This document shows positions 6,178 through 14,473 of a DNA stretch of 27,018 nucleotides, one piece after another. A program made the position numbers and the translations under genes. The stretch comes from Chloroflexota bacterium (GTDB lineage: Bacteria > Chloroflexota > Limnocylindria > Limnocylindrales > CSP1-4). A model generated the notes under the pieces. It ran no database searches and was not told the origin of the DNA. It saw nothing but the letters and a program-made list of their open reading frames with translations. The DNA lies in assembly GCA_021790715.1 (NCBI GenBank), contig JAJYGK010000203.1, positions 1-27,018 on the forward strand, in the 5' to 3' direction. How positions within the stretch are numbered: position 1 is the stretch's first letter; every line of letters begins with the position of its first letter.

Positions 6178-7182
6178 TCACGGCTGCAGGACGGGTGCGC
6201 TCGCCTTGTCCGAGAGCCACTCCTTGGTGATCTGGGCCAGGGTCCCGTCCGCCTTGAGCGACGCGATCGCCTGGTTGACGCAGCTCGTCAGCGAGCTGCC
6301 CTTGGCGAGCACGAGACTGAAGTGCTCGGCGTTCGGGCCCGGCGTCACGGGGAGCTGCCCAACGATGACGCTGTTGTCGAGCTGTGCGGCGGTGATGTAG
6401 AAGGCGGTCGGCAGGTCGGTCACGATGCCGTCGATCTGCTTGGCCTTGACGGCCGCGATGGCGTCGTCGTTGGACGAGTAGACCGACACGGGGGCGGTGG
6501 GCGCGATCACGTCCTTGATCGCCGAGTACGCCGTCGTGCCCTGCATCGCGCCGAGCTTGTACTGCTTCAGGTCGCTGATCGTCTTCGCGGACGTGATCGG
6601 GTTGCTCTTCAGCGCCACGATCGACTGGGCGACGTAGTAGTAGCCGTCGGACATGTCGACGGCCTGCGCCCGCTGCGGCGTGTAGGACACCTGCGCGAGG
6701 TAGAAGTCGAAGGGTTTCGCGCCGGGCGCATACGAGTTGTCGAACGGGACGTAGGTCCACGTCACGTCACTCGCCGGGAAGCCGAGCTTCCCCGCCACGG
6801 CGTACGCGACCGCGCTCTCGAAGCCCTGCCCGTTCGTCGGGTCGCCGAGCTTCCACGGCTTCGGCGCCGTGGTCGCGTCGGGCTCGAAGTACGGCGGGTA
6901 GGCCGGGTTGTCCGTCCCGATCGTGAGCTTGCCGCTCGTGAGCGTCTGGACCTGGCCGTTCATGCACGACGCGGCGATCGCGACCGGCGACGCGGACGCC
7001 GCCTGGCTCGCCGCGGGCGCCTGGCTGGCAGCGGCGCTCGGCGCGACGCTTGCCGGGGCGGCGCTCGCGGCCGGGGCGGCGCTGGCCGGCGCGGCGGTCG
7101 GCGCCGTCGTCGCGCCCGTGCCACAGGCCGCGACCAGCACGGTGGCGAACGCGACGGTCAGCAGCCGAAACCTCGTGAACAT
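6178..7182 (-). CDS. Amino-acid ABC transporter substrate-binding lipoprotein
   Basis: This is a periplasmic-binding-protein family 3 (SBP_bac_3) protein of 334 residues. A lipoprotein signal peptide ends in LVAAC with the lipidated cysteine at residue 20. A ~45-residue Ala/Ser/Pro linker follows, then the binding domain from GKLTIGTDNPAYPPYFEPD. The typical second-lobe elements YTPQRAQAVDMSDGYY and QGTTAYSAIKD are present. I choose ATG at 7182 because AGGAGG sits five bases upstream. A GTG two codons earlier would overlap that ribosome site. It heads the importer operon and is therefore likely the most abundant product. The ligand is a polar amino acid, identity unknown. Confidence 0.94.
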   Translation of the reverse strand: MFTRFRLLTVAFATVLVAACGTGATTAPTAAPASAAPAASAAPASVAPSAAASQAPAASQAASASPVAIAASCMNGQVQTLTSGKLTIGTDNPAYPPYFEPDATTAPKPWKLGDPTNGQGFESAVAYAVAGKLGFPASDVTWTYVPFDNSYAPGAKPFDFYLAQVSYTPQRAQAVDMSDGYYYVAQSIVALKSNPITSAKTISDLKQYKLGAMQGTTAYSAIKDVIAPTAPVSVYSSNDDAIAAVKAKQIDGIVTDLPTAFYITAAQLDNSVIVGQLPVTPGPNAEHFSLVLAKGSSLTSCVNQAIASLKADGTLAQITKEWLSDKASAPVLQP

Positions 7183-7238
7183 GCGCACCTCCTCGAAGTC
7201 CCGCGCCTCCCCAGCCGCGCGGGCACACCCCGCTGCGA

Positions 7239-7244
7239 AGTGTA
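7239..7244 (-). promoter_or_regulatory. Candidate -10 box of the amino-acid importer operon
   Basis: The minus strand reads TACACT. The transcript would start near 7232 and carry a ~50-nt leader with the AGGAGG site. No -35 element is recognisable. Confidence 0.35.
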
Positions 7245-7351
7245 GTCCGGGCCGCCGGGGCGCTCGGGCCGGTCCGGCGAGACGGACCGGCCGTGCGGTT
7301 GCGGCGGGTCGGCTGCCGGTGGACGTGCCGCAGCCTGTGGGCTGCCGCTGT

Positions 7352-7375
7352 GCCTGCCTCTGCCTGTCGGCAGGC
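7352..7375 (-). terminator. GC-rich hairpin between the SAM-hydrolase and importer genes
   Basis: GCCTGCC (7352-7358) pairs with GGCAGGC (7369-7375), and a nested GCCTG-TCGG-CAGGC hairpin is also possible. It lies 14 bp after the minus-strand stop at 7389. There is no T tract, so its role as terminator is uncertain. Confidence 0.35.
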
Positions 7376-7388
7376 GCCGGCCTCGAAC

Positions 7389-8327
7389 CTATCGGCTGCC
7401 GCCGGAGGGGCCGGCAGGGCGGCGGATCGCGACCCGGTCACCGGCCTGGAGACGGAACAGCCCGGCGGCGTCGCCCAGGGAGACGGCCAGACACAGCCGT
7501 CCGTGCGAATCCTCGTAGAGCAGCGGGTCGCCCTCCGGGACGGCGCCGAACGTGCGCTGCCACGTCAGGACGATGGCGCGCGACCGGGACGGGGCAGGGT
7601 CGCCGTCGGCGACCGTCACGTCGGGTCGTTCCACGTGGAGCACATCGCCGGGCACCAGCGGGCCGAGGGCGGCCTCCAGGTCGGCCGGCTCGCCGGCAAG
7701 CTTGACGTTGCCGAACGAGTCGACCGAGACGACGGTCGTGTCGAGCGCGCCGTCCGAGATGGTCGGCGCAGGCAGCTCGAGGCGCACCAGCGCCGACGGG
7801 TCGAGCCGCGTCCCGAACTCCTCGAGCGGCACGCCGAGGGCCAGGTGGGCACCGGCCGGGGCGAAGATGTCGCGGCCGTGAAACGACGCGCTCACCGCGG
7901 GGAGCCGGTATCGCGGCGACTCCAGGGCGTGCACCGCGACGATCCCGCCCAGGCGCTCGGCGGCGGGCAGCAGGAGGCCGTTGTCGGGACCGACCAGGAC
8001 GTCGCCCCGCACGACGCGGACGCCGATCGCCCGTCGCGCCGTGCCCACCCCCGGGTCGACGACCGCCACGTGCGCGCCGACCGGCAGGTACGGCAGCGCG
8101 GCCCAGAGCAGGACGGCGCCGTCCGCGATCGAGAACTTCGCGACGTCGTGGCTGACGTCGAGCAGCCGCACGCCGGGCGCGATCGAGAGGATCACCCCCC
8201 GGCAGATCGCCGGCCATGGATCGCCGGAGCCGAAGTCGGTGGTCAGGCTGACGAGCGGGGCGGCCGGCGCGGGCGCCGACGACGCCGCGGCGGGCGTCAG
8301 GACGGGCCGCAGGAACGAGTGGGGCAT
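7389..8327 (-). CDS. SAM hydroxide adenosyltransferase (DUF62 / chlorinase-fluorinase family)
   Basis: Family members hydrolyse S-adenosylmethionine to adenosine and methionine using an activated water. All family blocks are visible: SLTTDFG (27-33), VVDPGVGT (89-96), VGPDNGLL (112-119), FHGRDIFAPAGAHLA (149-163), VDSFGNVKL (202-210) and a C-terminal YEDSHGRLCLAVSLGDAA. D91, an arginine at 98/99 and H150 correspond to the Asp-Arg-His set that handles the water. At 312 residues it is somewhat longer than the ~260 typical, because of an Ala/Pro-rich N-terminal lead and an extended C-terminal domain. The halogenase-specific pattern is not evident, so hydrolysis is preferred. ATG 8327 is supported by a TAGCAT box exactly six bases upstream (leaderless). 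Confidence 0.92.
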   Translation of the reverse strand: MPHSFLRPVLTPAAASSAPAPAAPLVSLTTDFGSGDPWPAICRGVILSIAPGVRLLDVSHDVAKFSIADGAVLLWAALPYLPVGAHVAVVDPGVGTARRAIGVRVVRGDVLVGPDNGLLLPAAERLGGIVAVHALESPRYRLPAVSASFHGRDIFAPAGAHLALGVPLEEFGTRLDPSALVRLELPAPTISDGALDTTVVSVDSFGNVKLAGEPADLEAALGPLVPGDVLHVERPDVTVADGDPAPSRSRAIVLTWQRTFGAVPEGDPLLYEDSHGRLCLAVSLGDAAGLFRLQAGDRVAIRRPAGPSGGSR

Positions 8328-8333
8328 GGGCCG

Positions 8334-8339
8334 ATGCTA
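8334..8339 (-). promoter_or_regulatory. Leaderless -10 box of the SAM hydrolase gene
   Basis: The minus strand reads TAGCAT followed by CGGCCC and ATG. It lies eight bases from the oppositely directed TACACT box, so the two promoters overlap. Confidence 0.5.
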
Positions 8340-8347
8340 GCCGACCG

Positions 8348-8353
8348 TACACT
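8348..8353 (+). promoter_or_regulatory. Leaderless -10 box of the 8360 membrane protein
   Basis: TACACT is followed by GGCGCG and the GTG start codon, a six-base gap. No Shine-Dalgarno sequence is present. Confidence 0.5.
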
Positions 8354-8359
8354 GGCGCG

Positions 8360-9673
8360 GTGCGCGTCCGTGCCATCCACCTGCGCCTGCTGGCCTCGGT
8401 CGCGGCCGTCCTCTGGGGCGCCGCCGCCCTCGCCGTGCTCGTGGCCTACCACCCCGGTGTGCCCGTCGCCCCGCTGGTCGCCGCGACGCCGATCGTCGGC
8501 CTGGCGGCCTCCCTGCTCGCGCTGGCGTGGCCGCCCGTCGTGCGCAGCGACCGGGCCGCGGCGGCCGTCGGGTGGCTGGGGATCCTCGAACTGCTGCTCC
8601 TTGCCCCGTCCGTCGGCGATCTCGGGTCCGCCCTGCTGCAACCCAGCGCGTCCCCGTTCCTGCCCTCGGCCGAGGATGCGTACGGCTGGTTCCTCTCGCT
8701 CGCCGCGGCCGCCCTCTTCGCCGGCATCGGGCTCTCGCGCCGCGTGCTCGGACCGGGGGCCGTGCGCCGCGCGCGGCTGGCGCTGGCGCTGCTCCTCGCC
8801 GTTGCCATGACGGGCGCCGGGTCCGGGATCTCCGGCGTGGCCGCACTGGCCACCGCCCTCGCACACGCGCGCCCCGTGGCCGCGCCCGTCGCGGCGCCGA
8901 CCGCCGGCGCGTCCGCCATCACCGGCTCGAGCCCGGCGCCCGGCGCGACCGCCGAGGCGGCACTGCCGCCACCCTGCACCGCCGCCGTGCGCGCGGCGCC
9001 GAACGCGGCGGTCACGATCGAGGCGGCCTCGAAGGACGACGGCCGCCAGATCGGCAGCGTCTCGCTCACCGGCGTTCGGGCCGGCCAGCTGGAGCGCTGG
9101 ACCGCGACACTCTCCGGCTGGCCGGTGGACGTGGGCGACGAGCCGACCGCGCTGGCGTACGTCCGGACGGCATCCGGGGCGTGGCTCCGGTCCGGCGCCG
9201 GGAGCTGGCTCTCCGTCCCCCTGCAGGAGCAGATCGTGCCGTACGTGCCCGTGGGGGAGGCCCCCGCGCCCGTCGTCGTCCGCGATCGCGAGACGCTCGA
9301 CACCGAGGTGATCGACGTGGCGCTCTCCGGTCCCGCCCGGCTGGCGGCCGAGGATGTCGGGCTCGAGGTCGTGGGGAACGCGCCCGCACGCCACTGCCGC
9401 CTCCTGACCGGCGGGTCCATCGCCACGCAGGCGTTCCGCCCCCTGCGCTGGCTGCTGGGACAGCCCGCGCTCGCCAACGGCCAATCGATCGCCGACTGGC
9501 GGGGCAACCTCGACTGGTGGACGCGCGACGACGGGACCCTGGCGATGGCGGCCGTCTCCGTGCAGGGCCTGGTGCCGGGCGACTGGCCGTCCGGGCTCCA
9601 GGCCCTCATCGGGGCGACGCTCACCGTCCACCCACTCGCGTCGGCGCCGGCGATCCAGGTCCCGCCGTCGTGA
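8360..9673 (+). CDS. Multi-pass membrane protein with extracytoplasmic domain, unknown function
   Basis: I do not recognise a family. The 437-residue protein has four to five hydrophobic spans in the first ~160 residues (about 9-32, 36-57, 68-88, 107-126 and 137-158). A Pro/Ala/Thr-rich linker (165-205) follows, then a ~230-residue soluble domain that starts after PPPCTAAV and ends without another span. That domain contains strand-like segments such as QIGSVSLTGVRAG and DWWTRDDGTLAMAAVSVQG, vaguely like lipoprotein or sensor beta-domains. The GTG start is supported by the leaderless -10 box. Its TGA overlaps the next gene's GTG (GTGA, 9670-9673), so it is translationally coupled to the WYL regulator and may be its sensor or target. 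This functional link is inferred. Confidence 0.85.
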   Translation: MRVRAIHLRLLASVAAVLWGAAALAVLVAYHPGVPVAPLVAATPIVGLAASLLALAWPPVVRSDRAAAAVGWLGILELLLLAPSVGDLGSALLQPSASPFLPSAEDAYGWFLSLAAAALFAGIGLSRRVLGPGAVRRARLALALLLAVAMTGAGSGISGVAALATALAHARPVAAPVAAPTAGASAITGSSPAPGATAEAALPPPCTAAVRAAPNAAVTIEAASKDDGRQIGSVSLTGVRAGQLERWTATLSGWPVDVGDEPTALAYVRTASGAWLRSGAGSWLSVPLQEQIVPYVPVGEAPAPVVVRDRETLDTEVIDVALSGPARLAAEDVGLEVVGNAPARHCRLLTGGSIATQAFRPLRWLLGQPALANGQSIADWRGNLDWWTRDDGTLAMAAVSVQGLVPGDWPSGLQALIGATLTVHPLASAPAIQVPPS

Positions 9674-10710
9674 GCGGGCCTGCGGGAGGCCGCGGCGGGA
9701 CCCGCGACGCGGCCGGCAACGACGATCGCGCAGGCCTGAAGTGGGATCGCGCGGCGCGCTACCTGAAGATCGCGCGAGTGCTGCACCAGCACCGGGACGG
9801 GATCGCTGCGGCGGCGATCGCCGACCTCGTCGGCGTGTCGAAGCGGACCGTCTACCGTGACCTGGCGGCGATGGAGCGCGACGCCGGGCTGCCGATCTGG
9901 CAGGACGGCGGCCGCTACGGGCTCGAGGAGGGCGCGTTCCTGCCGCCGCTCGACCTGACCCTCCACGAGGCGATGACGCTGTTCCTGGCGGCGCGTGCTC
10001 TCGCCAAGGCCAGCGACGAGTACGACAGCGAGCTGATCGGGGCGTTCGTCAAGCTCGCGGCCGTCCTGCCGCCGGTCCTCGCCGAGCACGTGCAGGCGAC
10101 CGCCGACATCGTGGCCCAGCGTCCGCCCGATCCGCGCTTCACGCGCGTCTTCCGGACGCTGACGGAGGCCTGGGCGCGCGGCCGGGTGGTGGAGATCGAG
10201 TACGACGCCGCGACCTACGACGCGTCCCGCGGCGTCCGCCGGGCGCGGGTCCGCCCGTTCGCGATCGAGCCGTCGGCGCTGACGCACGCCCTCTACCTGA
10301 TCGGGCACGACGAGGGGCGCGGCGGGCAGCGCACGTTCAAGGTCGAGCGCATCCGCGAGGCGTCGCTGACCACCGACACGTTCGACGCGTCGGAGGGTGC
10401 CGGGGCTGCGGCGCTCCTGGCACGCGGGTGGGACGTCATCGCCGATCAGCCCGTGCAGGCCGTCGCGGTGCGCTTCTCGCCGTCCGTGGCGCGGCGCGTG
10501 GCCGAGACGCGCTGGCATGCCAGCCAGGTGCTCGAGCCGCAGGCGGACGGATCGGTCGTGTGGCACGGCCGCGTGGCCGGGCTCTACGAGATCCAGGTCT
10601 GGATCCTGGGCTGGGGGGCCGACGCCGAGGTGCTCGAGCCGCCCGAGCTGCGCGCGAGCGTGGTGGAGCAGCTGCGGCGGGCGGCCGCGACCTACGGCGA
10701 GCCGGGCTGA
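9670..10710 (+). CDS. WYL-domain transcriptional regulator
   Basis: This 346-residue regulator has a winged helix-turn-helix at about 28-85, with IADLVGVSKRTVYRDLAAME typical of HTH_11/DeoR-like WYL proteins. A WYL domain spans ~170-235: the motif region reads HALYLIGHD (206-214), so the signature Trp is replaced by Leu, and the conserved RTFKVERI follows at 221-228. A C-terminal WCX-type extension (~250-345) includes VAVRFSPSVARRV. WYL domains bind nucleic-acid or nucleotide ligands, and such regulators control DNA-damage or defence genes in other bacteria; no defence system is visible here. The GTG at 9670 gives the four-base overlap with the membrane-protein stop and is chosen for that reason. 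Confidence 0.92.
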   Translation: MSGPAGGRGGTRDAAGNDDRAGLKWDRAARYLKIARVLHQHRDGIAAAAIADLVGVSKRTVYRDLAAMERDAGLPIWQDGGRYGLEEGAFLPPLDLTLHEAMTLFLAARALAKASDEYDSELIGAFVKLAAVLPPVLAEHVQATADIVAQRPPDPRFTRVFRTLTEAWARGRVVEIEYDAATYDASRGVRRARVRPFAIEPSALTHALYLIGHDEGRGGQRTFKVERIREASLTTDTFDASEGAGAAALLARGWDVIADQPVQAVAVRFSPSVARRVAETRWHASQVLEPQADGSVVWHGRVAGLYEIQVWILGWGADAEVLEPPELRASVVEQLRRAAATYGEPG

Positions 10711-10723
10711 CCCCGGCCCCTCC

Positions 10724-11155
10724 TCACCCGGCCGACGCGACCCGCCGCTCCCTCGCGGCCTCCTCGGCGACGCGGACCAGGCGGCCGAACCGCTCGCGCC
10801 AGAGCGCGTCGTGACGATCGCGAACGGCTCCGCCCGGAAGCCCGACGTGCCGGAGCGTCAGGTGGGTCGCCGCGCCGTGGTCGATCGCGTCGAACGCGAC
10901 GACCGTCGGCTGGCCGATCGGTGCCCCGTCCCAGTCGAACGTGAACGAGACGTGCTGCGGCGAATCGACGGCGAGCAGGGTCCCGGTCGCGGCGGCCGGC
11001 ACGAACTCGATCCGGACACGGCCGCCGACGGCGGCGGGGATCTCCGCCGGCTCGAGCCAGCGGCCGAGCCCGTCCGGCGTGGAGAGCAGCGGCCAGACGA
11101 CGTCGCGCGGTGCGTGGACCTCCGCCTGGAGCTGGACGCTGTGCCGCTCGTCCAT
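10724..11155 (-). CDS. SRPBCC (AHSA1/START-like) domain protein
   Basis: This 143-residue single-domain protein begins with the family's strand and helix: VQLQAEVHAPRDVVWPLLST then PDGLGRWLEP. It continues with SFTFDWDGAP, the long central strand region, and a C-terminal helix LWRERFGRLVRVAEEA. SRPBCC proteins form a deep hydrophobic pocket; AHSA1-type members bind small lipophilic ligands or act as accessory factors, and no specific role can be given. ATG 11155 has GGAGGA about six bases upstream. It lies convergent with the WYL gene (13 bp apart) and downstream of the transhydrogenase operon, separated from it by a strong GC hairpin. Confidence 0.88.
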   Translation of the reverse strand: MDERHSVQLQAEVHAPRDVVWPLLSTPDGLGRWLEPAEIPAAVGGRVRIEFVPAAATGTLLAVDSPQHVSFTFDWDGAPIGQPTVVAFDAIDHGAATHLTLRHVGLPGGAVRDRHDALWRERFGRLVRVAEEAARERRVASAG

Positions 11156-11180
11156 CCGTTCCTCCGGCGCTCTCGCCGAA

Positions 11181-11201
11181 CCCCGGGCCGGCAGCCCGGG
11201 G
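11181..11201 (-). terminator. Terminator-like hairpin after the transhydrogenase operon
   Basis: CCCCGGGC (11181-11188) and GCCCGGGG (11194-11201) form a perfect 8-bp G/C stem with a five-base loop, ten bases after the pntB stop on the minus strand. It is followed by TTCGG rather than a T run. Confidence 0.55.
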
Positions 11202-11210
11202 CCCGTCGTC

Positions 11211-12641
11211 CTACAGCCCCTTGACGGCCCCGATGAGCTGCGTCAGGACGTCCTTCGCGTCGCCGAAGAGCATCCCCGTCTTCGGGTCCGTGTACAGCAG
11301 GTTGTCGATACCCGCATACCCGGGCCGCATCGAGCGCTTGACGACGATGATGTTCGCCGCCTTGTCGACATCGAGGATCGGCATGCCGTAGATCGGGCTC
11401 GACGGGTCCGACCGTGCCGCCGGGTTGGTGACGTCGTTCGCGCCGAGGACGAGCGCGACATCGGCCCGCTGGAACTCGGGGTTGATGTCCTCCATCTCCC
11501 AGAGCTGCGGATACGGCACGTTCGCCTCGGCCAGGAGCACGTTCATGTGCCCGGGCATGCGGCCGGCGACGGGGTGGATGGCGTACTTGACGTCCACGCC
11601 CCGCTCCTCGAGGAGTCCGGCCAGCTCCGCTGCGGCGTGCTGCGCCTGGGCCACGGCGAGGCCGTAGCCGGGCACGATGATCACGTGCTGGGCGTAGGTG
11701 AGCTGGATCGCCGCGTCGTCCACGGTGAGCTCGCGGACGCTGCCCCCGGCAGCTCCGGCGACCGCCCCGGCCGCACCCGCGGCCACGTCGCCGGTCCCGA
11801 AGCCGCCCACGATGATGTTCAGGATCGAGCGGTTCATCGCGTCGGCCATGAGCTTCGTCAGGATGCCGCCCGAGGCACCGACGAGCGCGCCGGCGATGAT
11901 CAGGACGGGGTTGTCGATGACGAAGCCGGCCATCGCCACGGCCGTGCCCGTGAACGCGTTCAGCAGCGAGATCACCACCGGCATGTCGGCGCCGCCGATC
12001 GGCAGCACCATCGTCACGCCGAAGATGAGCGCGGCGAGGAGCAGGAGCACGAGGATGCCGAGGACCTGCCCGACGAAGAGCAGGTAGAGCGCGGCCACGA
12101 GCGCCACGACCGCGAGCACGACGTTGATGGCCTGGCCGGCCGGCAGCTTGACCGGCGTGCCCGTCACGATGCCCTGCAGCTTGCCGGCCGCGATCACCGA
12201 GCCGGTGAAGGTGACCGAGCCGATGACGACGTCGAGCACCGTCGCCACGACCTCGGCCGTGCCGAGGGTGTGCGGACCGAGGCCGACCGCCTTGACGAAC
12301 TCGTCGATCGCGACCAGCGCGGCCGCGCCGCCGCCCATCGCGTTGAAGATGCTGACGAGCTGCGGCATCGCGGTCATCTTCACGGTGCGCGCCGTGTAGG
12401 CGCCGACGCCCCCGCCGACGACGATGCCGACGACGATGATCGGCCAGATCAGGGTCCCGGTCGCCGTGACCGACCCGGACGCGATGAGCAGGATCGTGCC
12501 GACCACGGCGCCGGCCATGCCCACCGCGGAGATCTGGTTGCCCCGCCGCGCCGTGGCGGGCGAGTTCATCATGTGCAGGCCGACCACGAAGAGCGCGGCG
12601 GCCACGATGTAGACGAGCCGGATGAAGGTGTCGAACGACAT
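11211..12641 (-). CDS. pntB: NAD(P) transhydrogenase subunit beta
   Basis: PntB (476 residues) carries most membrane helices of the proton channel and the NADP(H)-binding domain III of the transhydrogenase, which uses the proton gradient to reduce NADP+ with NADH. The N-terminal two thirds hold about nine spans, with the family motifs NQISAVGMAGAVVGT and SIFNAMGGGAAALVA. Domain III begins near SVRELTVDDAA and has VPGYGLAVAQAQHA, GRMPGHMNVLLAEANVPY, VLGANDVTNPAA and KRSMRPGYAG, all NADP-site blocks. The length is normal. It is the last gene of a three-gene operon, starting four bases after the small membrane subunit stops. Confidence 0.97.
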   Translation of the reverse strand: MSFDTFIRLVYIVAAALFVVGLHMMNSPATARRGNQISAVGMAGAVVGTILLIASGSVTATGTLIWPIIVVGIVVGGGVGAYTARTVKMTAMPQLVSIFNAMGGGAAALVAIDEFVKAVGLGPHTLGTAEVVATVLDVVIGSVTFTGSVIAAGKLQGIVTGTPVKLPAGQAINVVLAVVALVAALYLLFVGQVLGILVLLLLAALIFGVTMVLPIGGADMPVVISLLNAFTGTAVAMAGFVIDNPVLIIAGALVGASGGILTKLMADAMNRSILNIIVGGFGTGDVAAGAAGAVAGAAGGSVRELTVDDAAIQLTYAQHVIIVPGYGLAVAQAQHAAAELAGLLEERGVDVKYAIHPVAGRMPGHMNVLLAEANVPYPQLWEMEDINPEFQRADVALVLGANDVTNPAARSDPSSPIYGMPILDVDKAANIIVVKRSMRPGYAGIDNLLYTDPKTGMLFGDAKDVLTQLIGAVKGL

Positions 12642-12645
12642 CGCG

Positions 12646-12984
12646 TCAGGCCTCGCCCCCGGCGGCGTGCTTCGCCCCCGGCTTCCCGGCCCCAGCGGCC
12701 GGCCGCTTCTTGAACATCTCGAGCATGCGGTCGGTGACCAGGTACCCGCCGACGACGTTCATCGAGGCGAACGCGACGGCGAGCACGCTGAGCAGGAAGC
12801 TGAGCGGGTTGTTGGCGACGGCCGCGATCAGCATCGCGCCGACGAGCACGATCCCGTGGATCGAGTTGGCGCCCGACATGAGCGGCGTGTGCAGCGTCGC
12901 CGGGACCTTGCTGATGACCTCGAAGCCGACGAGGATCGCGAGCACGAAGATCGTGAGGGACGACAGCAGTTGTTCGAGCGTCAT
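12646..12984 (-). CDS. pntAB: NAD(P) transhydrogenase small membrane subunit (alpha-2)
   Basis: This 112-residue protein supplies the alpha-chain membrane helices as a separate polypeptide, as in Rhodospirillum-type three-subunit transhydrogenases. It begins MTLEQLLSSLTIFVLAILVG. Motifs include VPATLHTPLMSGANSIHGIV and NVVGGYLVTDRMLEMFKK, both nearly invariant in the family. The C-terminal 18 residues are a basic Ala/Gly tail. The ATG overlaps the alpha-1 stop by four bases (ATGA, 12981-12984). It falls inside a longer open frame that has no independent meaning upstream of this ATG. Confidence 0.96.
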   Translation of the reverse strand: MTLEQLLSSLTIFVLAILVGFEVISKVPATLHTPLMSGANSIHGIVLVGAMLIAAVANNPLSFLLSVLAVAFASMNVVGGYLVTDRMLEMFKKRPAAGAGKPGAKHAAGGEA

Positions 12985-14150
12985 GCGGCGGAACCTCCGG
13001 TGGCCGGGCCGGGGGCGGGCTCGAGCAGCTTCCTCGTGGCCGCCTGCACCACCTGGCCGTCGTTCGTGATGACGGTCGCCGCGTGCACCTCGTCCTTCGG
13101 ATCGATGGTGAGCCGTCCGTCCTTGATGAATGCGAGCAGCAGCGCCGCCAGGTTGCGCGAGTAGAAGAGGCTCGCGCTGCCGGGCATCGTGGCGGGCAGG
13201 TTGGTGGGCGCGAGGATCGTCACGCCGTTCGGCGTCTCGACCGTCTGGCCGGCCTGCGAGAGCTCGCAGTTCCCACCGAGGTCGCTCGCCGCCATGTCGA
13301 CGATCACCGATCCGGGCTTCATGCCGGCCACCGCGGCGGCGGTGACGAGGAGCGGCGGGCGACGGCCGGGCACCTGCGCGGTCGTGATCACGATGTCCTG
13401 GGCGGCGATGTGGCCGTTGAGCTCCTCCTGCTGCGCCTTCTGCTCCTCGGGCGTCAGCGCGCGGGCGTAGCCGCCCTCGCCGGTCGCGTCGGCGACCGAC
13501 TTGAGCTCGATGAAGGTCGCGCCCACGCTGCGGGCCTGCTCTGCCGTCTCCTTCCGGACGTCGTAGGCCTTCACGATCGCGCCGAGCCGGCGGGCCGTCG
13601 CGATCGCCTGGAGGCCGGCCACGCCGATGCCGAGCACGAGTACGTTGGCGGGCTTGGCGGTGCCGGCCGCCGTGGTCAGCATCGGGAAGTAGCGCCCGTA
13701 GGCCTCGGCAGCCAGGACCACGGCCTTGTATCCGCCCACGTTCGCCTGGGAGGAGAGGGCGTCCATCGTCTGGGCCCGGCTGAGCGTGCGCGGGATCGCG
13801 TCGAGGCTGATCTCGATGACGCCGCGCGCGGCGAGATCCGCCGCGAGATGCGGGTCGAGCAGCGGCTGCAGGAGCCCGACCACCGCCTGGCCCTGCCGCA
13901 TCATGCCGACCTCGGCCGGCGACGGCTTCTGCACGCGCGCGACGACGTCGGCCTGCGCGTACAGCTCCTCGGTCGAGACGATCGTCGCACCGGCCGCCTC
14001 GTACGCGTCGTCCGGGAAGTGCGAACCGAGCCCGGCCCCGCGCTCGACGATGATCTCCGCTCCGACCTTCTGGATCCTGCCCAGCGTCTCCGGGACGAGC
14101 GCGACGCGGCGCTCGCCCGGCGCTGTCTCCCTGGCGATCCCAACCTTCAT
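12981..14150 (-). CDS. pntAA: NAD(P) transhydrogenase subunit alpha-1 (NAD-binding)
   Basis: PntAA (389 residues) is the soluble NAD(H)-binding domain I. It begins MKVGIARETAPGERRVALVP, the alanine-dehydrogenase/PNT N-domain signature. The conserved loop RAQTMDALSSQANVGGYKAV lies at 125-144, and the Rossmann motif VLVLGIGVAGLQA at 170-182. The segment PPLLVTAAAVAGMKPGSVIV and DMAASDLGGNCELS follow. Homologous sequence starts at ATG 14150, which has a GGTGG ribosome site; the open frame extends further upstream but that part is not family-like. It leads the operon with pntAB and pntB. The complex supplies NADPH for biosynthesis and redox defence. Confidence 0.96.
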   Translation of the reverse strand: MKVGIARETAPGERRVALVPETLGRIQKVGAEIIVERGAGLGSHFPDDAYEAAGATIVSTEELYAQADVVARVQKPSPAEVGMMRQGQAVVGLLQPLLDPHLAADLAARGVIEISLDAIPRTLSRAQTMDALSSQANVGGYKAVVLAAEAYGRYFPMLTTAAGTAKPANVLVLGIGVAGLQAIATARRLGAIVKAYDVRKETAEQARSVGATFIELKSVADATGEGGYARALTPEEQKAQQEELNGHIAAQDIVITTAQVPGRRPPLLVTAAAVAGMKPGSVIVDMAASDLGGNCELSQAGQTVETPNGVTILAPTNLPATMPGSASLFYSRNLAALLLAFIKDGRLTIDPKDEVHAATVITNDGQVVQAATRKLLEPAPGPATGGSAA

Positions 14151-14460
14151 GTACCGACCACCCTGGTGCGGTGGCGTCCCGACGCCACGTGATGCCATGG
14201 GAAAGAAGGCCAGCGACCCGACGCAGCACATGCGCACGTACGCCGGCCCCCGTCGCGGCCATGCACATGGTACGGGAACGTCGCGCAGTTGCAGATCATC
14301 GGGTCGCGTCATCGGGTCTCGGCGTCCACCGGCACCAGCCGGAACACGGCCCCGTACCGACACGGTCGGCCATGCCCGGCCCGCACCGGCACACCTCGCG
14401 CGGTGGACGAGCGATCCCCGGATCCGTCGGGGCGAGCGAGGGCGGAGCCCTGACGCCGTC
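14151..14460. other. Divergent intergenic region between pnt operon and HD gene
   Basis: About 320 bp separate two divergent starts and no gene is supported. On the minus strand TACCAT (14272-14267) could serve as the pnt -10 box with a leader of ~110 nt. The plus-strand box for the HD gene lies at its right end. No riboswitch fold is recognised. Confidence 0.4.
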
Positions 14461-14466
14461 TACACT
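14461..14466 (+). promoter_or_regulatory. Leaderless -10 box of the HD phosphohydrolase
   Basis: TACACT ends seven bases before ATG 14474. No Shine-Dalgarno sequence is present, so the mRNA probably begins at or just before the start codon. Confidence 0.5.
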
Positions 14467-14473
14467 TCCAGCC

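Noticed and set aside
8446..10566. Long minus-strand open frame of ~700 codons
   Set aside because: It lies antisense to the membrane-protein and WYL genes, has Arg/Pro/Ala-biased shadow composition and no recognisable domain; long spurious frames are expected at this GC content.
9670..10710. Anti-phage defence island around the WYL regulator
   Set aside because: WYL proteins often sit near defence genes, but the neighbours here are a membrane protein, an SRPBCC protein and transhydrogenase; no nuclease, helicase or toxin gene is present.
12646..14268. 540-codon frame read as one large protein
   Set aside because: Only its last 112 codons (pntAB) resemble a protein; the rest is an out-of-frame reading of pntAA.
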